Shown here piece by piece: positions 57,012-64,000 of a DNA stretch of 64,000 nucleotides. The stretch's first letter is position 1. Each line of letters opens with the position of its first letter. The position numbers and the translations under genes are program-made. The DNA comes from Streptomyces spiralis (GTDB taxonomy: Bacteria > Actinomycetota > Actinomycetes > Streptomycetales > Streptomycetaceae): NCBI RefSeq assembly GCF_014654675.1, contig NZ_BNBC01000017.1:1-64000 (forward strand), written 5' to 3'. The notes under the pieces were generated by a model, which was given only the letters and a program-made list of their open reading frames with translations, was not told the DNA's origin and did no database searches.

Positions 57012-58034
57012 TCACCTCAGGGGCATGCCGTCGGACAGCGCTCCGCCGCCCAGTTGCTCGAACCGCTGCTGGACATTGGCCGCGAAGGCCTGCGACTCGG
57101 CGCCGCCGTAGCCCTGTCCGCCGGCGTTCATCGCCACCGTCAGGACGCCCTTGAAGGGCGCGCTGGGGGAGGTACGCACCGGTGTGCACAGGAAGTTGAA
57201 GTCCTGGGGTGCCGGGGAGTCGTAGGTCCTCAGGGAGACCCGGGGCACCGTGGTGGGCCGGCCGGTGCGCAGCGCGTCGTCCATCGCCCTGAACACGCCG
57301 ACCTCGTCCAGGCCGGGCAGCACCCTGCGGCCGAGGCTGAACTGGGGCACCATGCCGAAGGCCTGGCCCTGCTTGCCGTTGGCGTAGCGCAGCAGGTGCT
57401 CGGGGCCCTCGGTGAGCATGATGGGGAAGGGCGCGCCGTCGAACACCGCGAACAGCTCCTGCTGCTGGGCGAGCAGGCTGTCGCGCAGCTTGAACTCGGA
57501 CAGCAGGGTCTCGGTGAGTTCCTGCATGCCCTGCCTGAGCTGGCGGTCCCAGGTGCGGGGCTTGAAGTCGGCGACGCACACGGTACCGAGGATCACGCCG
57601 GTGTTGTCGCGCAGCGGAGTGCCCAGGTAGGAGCGCACGCCCAGGTCGTTGACCAGGGCGTTGCCCTTGAAGCGCGGGTAGTCGAAGACGTCGTCCAGGG
57701 CGAGCTGGGACTGCTGGGCGACCACGTGGGGGCAGAAGCCGTAGTCGCCGGGTGCCTCGCGGGCGAGGTTGCTCAGGTCGAACGGGATTCCGCCGCCCGC
57801 GGTGTCCACGGGGTCCTCGTCGGAACCGGTGGGCACGAACATGCCGCGGAACATCTGCCGCTCGTCGTTGATGAAGTTGACCATGGCCAGCGGGGACTGG
57901 GTGAAAGTGGCCGCGAGGCGCGCGACGCGGTCGAACGTGGCCTCCGCCTCGACCGTGTTGAGGCCGAGAATCCTCAGCCGGTGCGTCCGCTGCTCGCCGG
58001 CGGCGTGCTGCTGTTCGGGTGACAGGGAATCCAT
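57012..58034 (-). CDS. GAF and PAS-like sensor protein without output domain
   Basis: Protein of 340 residues. Residues 20-185 are a GAF domain (FDRVARLAATFTQSPLAMVN, DYGFCPHVVAQQSQLALDDV, VRSYLGTPLRDNTGVILGTV). Residues 195-330 form a PAS-like fold (ELFAVFDGAPFPIMLTEGPE, RVLPGLDEVGVFRAMDDALR, FLCTPVRTSPSAPFKGVLTV). There is no kinase, cyclase, phosphatase or DNA-binding domain, so it must pass its signal by protein contact. No ribosome site is visible. It is divergent from the ketosynthase gene with a 795-base gap between them. Confidence 0.88.
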   Translation of the reverse strand: MDSLSPEQQHAAGEQRTHRLRILGLNTVEAEATFDRVARLAATFTQSPLAMVNFINDERQMFRGMFVPTGSDEDPVDTAGGGIPFDLSNLAREAPGDYGFCPHVVAQQSQLALDDVFDYPRFKGNALVNDLGVRSYLGTPLRDNTGVILGTVCVADFKPRTWDRQLRQGMQELTETLLSEFKLRDSLLAQQQELFAVFDGAPFPIMLTEGPEHLLRYANGKQGQAFGMVPQFSLGRRVLPGLDEVGVFRAMDDALRTGRPTTVPRVSLRTYDSPAPQDFNFLCTPVRTSPSAPFKGVLTVAMNAGGQGYGGAESQAFAANVQQRFEQLGGGALSDGMPLR

Positions 58035-58829
58035 GGGGTCAGATCAAAGCAGAGTTCCGGCCCCCTGTGGATCACCACTCCCGGTCATTTCCGCCCCACC
58101 CGTCCCGCCGTCAACGCCTGTGCGGGCGACAGTACTTGGCTTCCGCGCCGGTCACGGTGGGGCGCTCCGGTCACTACCGGGCAGGACCGGCACGTGCCCA
58201 TTCGGGGATTCTGTCCAAACTTTTCGATGTTTCAACGCCCAGCGATCACTTCCCGTCAATCTTTGAACGCCCAGCGAACCGAAACGATTTTGCCCCCGAC
58301 AATCGTGCGGTGGACTTGCTGTCGACACTGACGCGTTCAGTCCGGCACGACACCAGGCACTCGAATACTAGTTCGAAATTGGGAAGGGTGAGGCGGGTGC
58401 ACGGTCCCCGGTCCGGGCCCGAGCAGTGCGTGCGTCGAGACCGTCGGCCCCGCTTCCTCGGGCGGGCGCCACACCGTCGGCCCCCTGTCCCCGCATCGGT
58501 TTTACGCCACGACTCTCGCCTGCCGTGATCGCGCGGCCCGGAGGCGGCGGCCGCCCGTCGCCCTGAACGCGGTGGCGCCCCCGCAGGTGCACTCCCGGCG
58601 GTGCACGGCCGGAGGTACCCGCGCGACGGGACCGCCCACACGAGGGGACCACCCACACGAGGGGACCGCCCACACGACCGGTTCGCGAGATTCCCTTCTC
58701 CGCCGTCCTCGTTCCGGGACGGTTGCTCAGCCTCTGCCAAGTGACGTATGCGTGCGGAAAGTTGCGATGGGGCAAGATCGACTGCGCCAGGGCGTAGGAG
58801 TCGTGGCGACGTATGAACGGAGTTCTCTC
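58035..58829. other. 795-base regulatory region before the ketosynthase gene
   Basis: No gene is supported here. Around 58205-58395 the base composition is lower in GC than in neighbouring DNA. It contains the direct repeat AACGCCCAGCGA at 58234-58245 and 58266-58277 (32 bases apart), and three tandem 17-base units of the form GGACCGCCCACACGAGG at about 58629-58680. These are candidate activator sites for the biosynthetic transcript. A long untranslated leader is possible. Confidence 0.5.
58234..58277 (+). promoter_or_regulatory. Direct repeat, possible activator site
   Basis: AACGCCCAGCGA occurs twice in the same orientation at 58234-58245 and 58266-58277. The 32-base spacing is close to three helical turns, so both copies face the same side of the DNA, as in many activator sites. 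No regulator gene of the SARP or LuxR type is inside the window. Confidence 0.45.
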
Positions 58830-60782
58830 ATGAACAGGTCCGACGTGGACGCTCGGTCGGTCGCGGTGATCGGCATGGCCTGCCGGCTGCCCGGCGCCGC
58901 CACGCCCGGTGAACTGTGGGCTCTGCTGCGGGACGGTGTGGACGCCACGAGCGAGACGCCTCCTGAACGTTACGACGTGGACGCCCTCCACTCCCCCGGC
59001 GCCGGCCCCGGTCGCATAGCCGCCCGCCGCGGCGGCTACGTGGACCGGGTGGCGGAGTTCGACGCGGAGTTCTTCGGGATGTCGGCCACCGAGGCCACCG
59101 AACTCGACCCGCAGCAGCGGCTGTTGCTCATGACGGCCTGGGACGCGCTGGAGGACGCCGGGCAGCGCCCCGACCGGCTGGCGGGCAGCCGGTCCGCCGT
59201 CTTCGTCGGCAACGCCCGCGCCGACCACCTGGAACTCGCCCTGCGCCGCGGCCCCGAGTCGGTGACGGCCGCCCAGCTCAACAACTTCCGGTCCCTGCTG
59301 TCCGCCCGCCTGTCCCACTTCTTCGACCTCCGCGGCCCCAGCGTCGTGGTGGACACCGCCTGTTCGTCCTCGCTGGTCGCCGTGCACCAGGCCGTGCGGA
59401 GCCTGCGCGCCGGGGAGAGCCCGCTGGCCCTGGCCGCGGGGGTGAACCTCGCGCTGCGTCCGGACGAGGGCCTGGTCCTCACCCACGCCGGCGCGATGGC
59501 CGGCGACGGACGCAGCAAGTTCGGCGACGCGGGCGCGGACGGCTACTCCCCGAGCGACGCGGTGGCCGTCGTCGTCCTCAAGCGCCTGACCGACGCGCTG
59601 GCCGACGGCGACCGCGTCCGCGCGGTCATCCGGGGCAGCGCGATCGGCAACGACGGCCGCACCAGCGACTCGGTGCTCAACCCCTCGCTCCAGGGCCAAC
59701 TCGACGTGCTACGCTGGGCGTACGAGGACGCCGGCGTGGACCCGGCCGACGTCGACTACGTCGAGGCGCACGGTTCCGGCTCGCCGGCCCTCGACCCGCT
59801 GGAGCTGAGAGCGCTGGGCGAGGTGCTCGGCGCGGGACGGCCCGCCCACCGGCCGCTGCTGGTCGGCTCGGTCAAGACCAACGTCGGGCACGCGGAGGCC
59901 GCCGGCGGCATGGCCGGGCTCGTCAAGGCCGTGCTGTGCCTGGAGCACGGCCAGATACCGGCCAGCCTGAACCTCGACACCCCGCACCCGGGCGTCGACT
60001 GGGACAGCCTGCCGCTGGAGGTGCCGGCCAAGCTGCGGGATCTGCCCGACCCGGGCCGGCCCGCCGTCGTCGGGGTTGGCGGTCAGGGCTCGTCCGCGCT
60101 CAACGCCCACGTGGTGCTCGGCCAGGCCGACGCCCCGGCCGCGCCGCCCGCCGGCGAGGCGGACACCACGCCGTACGTCCTGGCCGTGTCGGCGCACAGC
60201 CCCGCCGCCCTCGAGGCGCTGGCCTCGGCCTACGCCGCCTATCTGCGTCCGGGCGGCGAGGGAGCCTCGTACGCGCTGCGCGACATCTGCTACAGCGCGG
60301 CCACACGGCGGCAGCACCACGCGCACCGCATCGCGGTGGTCGGCCGCACCCACGAGGAGCTGGCGGACGCGCTCACCGGGGCCCCGGGGCTGGGCGGGCG
60401 GCCGCTGTCTGCCGTCGCCGACCGCTACCGCGCGGGCGAGGAGCCGGACTGGGAGGCGGTGTTCGGCACGCCGGGCCGCTACGTCCCGCTGCCCGCCTAC
60501 CCCTGGCAGCTGCGCCGGTACTGGCCGGGCGAGGAGCACGGCGACGGGCACGGCGACGCCGGCGACCTGGCCTCCTGGGTGCTGCGCGAGCACGCCCGCA
60601 CCGGTTTCGACGACGGCTCCTCCCTCACCGACATCGGCATCGACTCGCTGGCGAAGCTGCGGATCGTCGTGGAACTGGCCAAGCGGTGCCGGCAGGAGGT
60701 CGACCCCGAGGAGTTCGGCCGGCTGCGCACCGTTGGCGAGCTGCGGCAGTGGACCCGGGCGCTGGAGGCGGCGGCCCGGTGA
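58830..60782 (+). CDS. Ketosynthase-ACP protein lacking its acyltransferase domain
   Basis: Protein of 650 residues. The ketosynthase covers about 8-430: Cys178 in VDTACSSSLVAVH, His314 in VEAHGSGSPALDP (usual HGTGT changed to HGSGS), His354 in NVGHAEAAGGMAG. The NAH end motif is unusual (GVGGQGSSALNAHVVL). The ketosynthase-to-AT linker follows (about 448-515: YVLAVSAHSPAALEALASAY). The post-AT linker comes next (about 540-565: WEAVFGTPGRYVPLPAYPWQ, then LRRYW), so the acyltransferase is missing exactly between them. An acyl carrier domain is at about 575-645 with Ser606 in DIGIDSLAKL. ACGGAG lies 7 bases before the ATG at 58830. It overlaps the next gene. The acyl donor must come from another protein. 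Confidence 0.93.
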   Translation: MNRSDVDARSVAVIGMACRLPGAATPGELWALLRDGVDATSETPPERYDVDALHSPGAGPGRIAARRGGYVDRVAEFDAEFFGMSATEATELDPQQRLLLMTAWDALEDAGQRPDRLAGSRSAVFVGNARADHLELALRRGPESVTAAQLNNFRSLLSARLSHFFDLRGPSVVVDTACSSSLVAVHQAVRSLRAGESPLALAAGVNLALRPDEGLVLTHAGAMAGDGRSKFGDAGADGYSPSDAVAVVVLKRLTDALADGDRVRAVIRGSAIGNDGRTSDSVLNPSLQGQLDVLRWAYEDAGVDPADVDYVEAHGSGSPALDPLELRALGEVLGAGRPAHRPLLVGSVKTNVGHAEAAGGMAGLVKAVLCLEHGQIPASLNLDTPHPGVDWDSLPLEVPAKLRDLPDPGRPAVVGVGGQGSSALNAHVVLGQADAPAAPPAGEADTTPYVLAVSAHSPAALEALASAYAAYLRPGGEGASYALRDICYSAATRRQHHAHRIAVVGRTHEELADALTGAPGLGGRPLSAVADRYRAGEEPDWEAVFGTPGRYVPLPAYPWQLRRYWPGEEHGDGHGDAGDLASWVLREHARTGFDDGSSLTDIGIDSLAKLRIVVELAKRCRQEVDPEEFGRLRTVGELRQWTRALEAAAR

Positions 60783-62527
60783 ACACCCCCCAGACCCTCT
60801 ACGAGTGGTTCGCCCGCACGGCCGCCGCGCACCCGGAGGAGCCGGCCCTGGAGGTCGACGGGTCCCGGCTGACCTACGGCGAACTGCGCGAGCGCGCCGA
60901 GCGGACGGCCGCGGACCTGGTCGCGGCGGCCGGCGGCACCCCGCCGCGCCGGGTCGGCCTGCTCGCCACCCGCTCGGTGACCGCCTACGCCGGTTACCTC
61001 GCCATCCTGCGGGCAGGCGCGGCCGTCGTCCCCCTGAACCCGGAGCACCCCACCGCACGAACGGCGGGAGTCGTCGAGGCGGCCGCCCTCGACCTCATCC
61101 TGACCGAAACCCCCGACGCCGCCGCAGCCCTCGGCGTACCCGTCCACACACCCGCTCCGCCAACCCCGGACGGAGCCGCCCCGGGCGCCACCACGGGCGG
61201 CCCCGGGGCGGACAGCTCGGCCGAGGAGGCCGGCAGGGCGGACAGGGCGAGCGGGCCCGAGCAGGCCGACGCGGTCACCGGAACCGGCACGGCGATCGGG
61301 GCCGCCCCCGCCACCGGGACCGGCGCGGGCACCGGGGCGAGCAGCGAGAGCCCGACCGGGGCTGCGAAGGCCGACAGGGCCGCAACGGCCGTCGGGGCAG
61401 ACCGAGCGGCCGGGACGTCTCGACAAGTGGGGCCCGACGATGTCGCGTACATCATCTTCACCTCCGGTTCGACCGGGGCGCCCAAGGGGGTGCCGGTGCG
61501 GCACCGGAACATCTGCGCCTATCTGGAGCAGGTCGCCGGGCGGTACGACATCGGCCCGGGCAGCCGGCTGTCGCAGACATTCGAGCTGACGTTCGACGGC
61601 TCCGTGCACGACCTGTTCGTCGCGTGGGCGGGCGGCGGCACCCTCGTCGTGCCCCGGCGCAGCCAGTTGCTGTCCCCGGTCAGAACCATCAACAACCTGC
61701 GCCTGACGCACTGGTTCTCGGTGCCGTCGCTGATCACGTTCGCCTCCCGCCTGGGCACCCTCGCCCCCGGCAGCATGCCGACGCTGCGCTGGAGCGTCTT
61801 CGGCGGCGAGCCGCTCACGCTGCAGGCGGCCCGCGAGTGGCGCACCGCCGCTCCGGGCAGCCGCCTCGAAGTCCTCTACGGCCCCACTGAGGTGACCATC
61901 TCCTGCACCGCCTACCGGTTCCCCGAGGACATCGCCGACTGGCCGCACACCCCCAACGGCACCGCGCCGATCGGCACCGGCCACCCTGCCCTGGAGCTGA
62001 TGCTGCTGGGCGAGGACGGCCGGCCGGGCGACACCGGCGAGCTGTGCGTGCGGGGCCCGCTGCGCTTCGCCGGATACCTGGACCCCGCGCACGACGCGGG
62101 CCGCTTCCTCACAGAGGACCTCCGGCCGGCCGGCGACGGGCCGCCGGAGCAGCGGCACTGGTACCGGACGGGAGACCGGGTCACCGTGCGGGACGGCCGG
62201 CTCGTCCATCTCGGTCGGACCGACCACCAGGTCAAGATCCGCGGTCACCGGATCGAGCTGGGCGAGATCGAGGCCGCGCTGCGCGGGCAGCCCGGGGTGC
62301 GGGACGCGATCGTGGTCACCGTGCCGGCCGCCGACGGCGAGCCGGAGCTGCGGGCCGCGGTGAGCGGCCAGGGCTGCGTGCCCGACCGGCTGTACACGGC
62401 CCTGGGCGACCGGTTGCCGCCGTACATGATGCCCAGCCGGATCACCGTCCTGGACCGGCTGCCCCTCAACCCCAACGGCAAGATCGACCGCCGGGCCGTG
62501 CTCACCGAACTCGGGTGCGCCCGCTGA
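60779..62527 (+). CDS. Stand-alone adenylation (AMP-binding) enzyme, NRPS type
   Basis: Protein of 582 residues whose GTG start overlaps the ketosynthase stop codon (GTGA), so translation is coupled. It activates a carboxylic acid, probably an amino acid, as its adenylate. Motifs are LTYGELRERA, the P-loop YIIFTSGSTGAPKGV (about 224-238), FDGSVHDLFVAW, VLYGPTEVTISC, GELCVRGPLRFAGY, YRTGDRV, GRTDHQVKIRGHRIELGEIEAAL and the catalytic Lys in NPNGKIDRRAV. There is no carrier domain, so it must load a partner, most simply the ACP of the ketosynthase protein. Residues 124-216 are an odd Ala/Gly/Thr/Asp-rich low-complexity insertion in the N-terminal subdomain. The substrate cannot be read safely. 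Confidence 0.94.
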   Translation: MNTPQTLYEWFARTAAAHPEEPALEVDGSRLTYGELRERAERTAADLVAAAGGTPPRRVGLLATRSVTAYAGYLAILRAGAAVVPLNPEHPTARTAGVVEAAALDLILTETPDAAAALGVPVHTPAPPTPDGAAPGATTGGPGADSSAEEAGRADRASGPEQADAVTGTGTAIGAAPATGTGAGTGASSESPTGAAKADRAATAVGADRAAGTSRQVGPDDVAYIIFTSGSTGAPKGVPVRHRNICAYLEQVAGRYDIGPGSRLSQTFELTFDGSVHDLFVAWAGGGTLVVPRRSQLLSPVRTINNLRLTHWFSVPSLITFASRLGTLAPGSMPTLRWSVFGGEPLTLQAAREWRTAAPGSRLEVLYGPTEVTISCTAYRFPEDIADWPHTPNGTAPIGTGHPALELMLLGEDGRPGDTGELCVRGPLRFAGYLDPAHDAGRFLTEDLRPAGDGPPEQRHWYRTGDRVTVRDGRLVHLGRTDHQVKIRGHRIELGEIEAALRGQPGVRDAIVVTVPAADGEPELRAAVSGQGCVPDRLYTALGDRLPPYMMPSRITVLDRLPLNPNGKIDRRAVLTELGCAR

Positions 62528-62595
62528 GTTTTCCCGGCCTTCCCTCTTCCCTGTCCCCGACCATCGTCCACCGACGTCCGTTGTGAGGCATCCGC

Positions 62596-63780
62596 ATGTA
62601 CGACGCCATCGTGGTGGGGGCGCGCTGCGCCGGCGCGCCCACCGCCCTGCTGCTGGCCCGCGCGGGACACCGGGTACTCCTGCTCGAGAAGGCGGCGTAC
62701 GGCTCCGACACCCTCTCCACCCACCTGATCCACCAGCCCGGCGTCGCCGCGCTCGCCCGCTGGGGCCTGCTGGAACGGGTGCGCGCCTCGGGCTGCCCGC
62801 CCATCGAGCGCGCGGTCTACGAGGTCGCCGACGTCCACATCGAGGGCTGCGCCCGGGGTGTGGAGGGGCAGCGGGCGGGGTTCGCCCCACGGCGGCACGT
62901 GCTGGACGCCCTCCTGGTGGACGCGGCCGTCGAGGCGGGCGCCGAGTTCCGCGAGCACTGCCGGGTGACCGGTCTGCTGCGCGACGACAGCGGCCGGGTC
63001 GTCGGCGTCGAGGGCAGGCACGGCGGGCGCGCGTTCACCGAGCGCGCCCACCTGGTGATCGGCGCGGACGGGATGCGCTCCGCGGTCGCCCGGCTGGCGG
63101 CGGCGCCATACACGGTGCAGGACCCCCGGCTGACCTGCGCCTACTACACCTACTGGCAGGACGTCCCGGCCGATCTGGAGCTCTACGAGCGGCCCGGCGG
63201 CTGGGTGGCCACGGTGCCCACCCACGAGGCGGCGACCCTGGTCCTGGCCTACTTCCCCCAGTCCCGCTTCGAGGAGGTCCGTACCGACGCGTGGCGCGCC
63301 TACCGGGAGCAGATACGCGCCACCGCGCCCGCCCTGCACGAGCGGCTGGCGGACGCGAGACCGGTGGAGCGGCTGCACGGCAGCGGCGACCAGCAGAACT
63401 TCTTCCGGCAGCCGACCGGACCCGGCTGGGTCCTGGTGGGCGACGCCGCGCACCACAAGGACTCCATCACGGCACGCGGGATCAGTGACGCCTTCCAGCA
63501 GGTCGAGGATCTGGTGGCCGCGGTGAGCGGCACGCTGGGCGGCGATCCGGTGCTCCTGGACGCCGCGCTGAGCCGGTTCGCCGAGGACGGCAGGGCACGG
63601 CTCGCACCGGGCTACGAGGCCACGCTCGGCGCCGCCCGGCTGGACCCGCACGAACAGCGGCTCTCCCTGCTGCGGGCGGTGCAGTCGGACCCGGAACTCA
63701 CCGCGATCTACCTCGATCTGGTGGCCGGCATCGCCTCCGCCTCGGACCTGTACACCCCGCGGCTTCTCACGCTGCTGTGA
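62596..63780 (+). CDS. FAD-dependent oxidoreductase (PHBH/geranylgeranyl-reductase-like fold)
   Basis: Protein of 394 residues. The N-terminal dinucleotide motif is IVVGARCAGAPTALLLARAGHRVLLLEK, the middle has LVIGADGMRSAVAR, and the second FAD motif is GPGWVLVGDAAHHKDSITARGISDAFQQVEDL. This is the fold of flavoprotein monooxygenases and related reductases. It follows the adenylation gene by 68 bases in the same direction, with GTGAGG before the ATG at 62596, and so probably oxidises or hydroxylates the carrier-bound or released product of the two upstream enzymes. Reaction and substrate are inferred from context only. Confidence 0.92.
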   Translation: MYDAIVVGARCAGAPTALLLARAGHRVLLLEKAAYGSDTLSTHLIHQPGVAALARWGLLERVRASGCPPIERAVYEVADVHIEGCARGVEGQRAGFAPRRHVLDALLVDAAVEAGAEFREHCRVTGLLRDDSGRVVGVEGRHGGRAFTERAHLVIGADGMRSAVARLAAAPYTVQDPRLTCAYYTYWQDVPADLELYERPGGWVATVPTHEAATLVLAYFPQSRFEEVRTDAWRAYREQIRATAPALHERLADARPVERLHGSGDQQNFFRQPTGPGWVLVGDAAHHKDSITARGISDAFQQVEDLVAAVSGTLGGDPVLLDAALSRFAEDGRARLAPGYEATLGAARLDPHEQRLSLLRAVQSDPELTAIYLDLVAGIASASDLYTPRLLTLL

Positions 63781-63967
63781 AGGGTGCCAACCATGTGGAG
63801 ATACAGGCCAGTTGCCGCAGACCGCATATGACGCTGCGCGATGATCCTGATACCGTGCAGCTCGCGCCGACCTCGATCACGGTGAGCCACCAGGCCGCAG
63901 CGCGGGGATCGTCCAACGTCGAGCGCACCTGCCCGCACCGCTGTACCGCTGCTGTACGAGGAATCAG

Positions 63968-64000
63968 ATGCCAGGCACCCGCGACCGGCGGACACGTCAC
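63968..64000 (+). CDS. Possible start of a further gene, cut by the window edge
   Basis: An ATG at 63968 with GAGGA 5 bases upstream opens an 11-codon frame (MPGTRDRRTRH) that runs to the edge. A start of this kind in the same direction, 187 bases after the oxidoreductase gene, may be the next gene of the locus, but the visible part is too short to identify. The opposite-strand frame in this region has no coding character. Confidence 0.35.
   Translation, partial: MPGTRDRRTRH

Noticed and set aside
54588..58022. Plus-strand open frame of 1144 codons opposite furA, pgm and the GAF gene
   Set aside because: It spans three well supported minus-strand genes and shows no domain.
63708..63995. Minus-strand open frame at the right edge
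   Set aside because: It overlaps the end of the oxidoreductase gene, has no ribosome site in view and no recognisable sequence; the plus-strand start at 63968 is slightly better supported.

Overview
The window is chromosomal DNA of a Streptomyces or a very close actinomycete. GC is very high, third codon positions are almost all G or C, ribosome sites are strong GGAGG types, and the gene families are typical of the genus: mycothiol-linked dehydrogenase, SpoIIE/PP2C phosphatases, actinobacterial Ku, class F sortase, CebR-controlled cellulases, furA-katG, DUF574 methyltransferase. No rRNA, tRNA, CRISPR array, prophage or complete insertion sequence was seen. The mix of accessory enzymes, decayed genes and a small biosynthetic locus fits a chromosome-arm region, but that is inference.
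Layout. 1-6.3 kb: end of an alcohol dehydrogenase, a PAS-PAS-GAF-SpoIIE phosphatase, small membrane and secreted proteins, and a Ku end-joining protein behind a coiled-coil protein. 6.7-14.6 kb: orphan NarL-type response regulator, PepSY lipoprotein, DUF2267 protein coupled to an RtcB RNA ligase with an archease convergent to it, SRPBCC protein, CapA-like protein, class I glutamine amidotransferase, second DUF2267 protein. 14.6-19.4 kb: class F sortase with a Gly/Asp repeat surface protein, then a short cytochrome bd oxidase pair (cydAB). 19.4-28 kb: a large ATPase-PAS-GAF-SpoIIE phosphatase, a DNA-binding-like coiled-coil protein, nadE, a secreted protein with three 20-residue repeats, a membrane SpoIIE phosphatase, TerC protein, TetR regulator. 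28-34.4 kb: two methyltransferases, a secreted EEP hydrolase, a MarR regulator with clear operators, a decayed secreted protein gene, a GNAT gene behind two strong palindromes, a fourth SpoIIE phosphatase and a DMT transporter. 34.5-42 kb: GCS2-like ligase, MFS transporter ended by a 162-bp miniature inverted-repeat element, WGR/beta-propeller protein, SRPBCC protein, internally deleted FAD monooxygenase, MHS transporter.
42-47.3 kb is a cellulose-degradation island: an AA10 lytic polysaccharide monooxygenase with CBM2, a CBM2/Cip1-like protein, a GH12 endoglucanase with CBM2, and a CebR-like LacI repressor. GGGAGCGCTCCC operators lie in front of the monooxygenase and the GH12 gene, so the island looks like one regulon. 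47.4-58 kb: serine beta-lactamase-like hydrolase, a MarR-MFS operon whose transporter carries two extra carboxypeptidase-regulatory domains, a lipoprotein, the furA-katG peroxide-defence pair, phosphoglucomutase and a GAF/PAS protein.
58.8-63.8 kb holds the most unusual locus: a ketosynthase-ACP protein from which the acyltransferase is missing exactly between the two flanking linkers, a stand-alone adenylation enzyme with a long low-complexity insertion and no carrier domain, and a flavin-dependent oxidoreductase, apparently one transcript. It looks like a minimal amino-acid/ketosynthase hybrid pathway whose product I cannot name.
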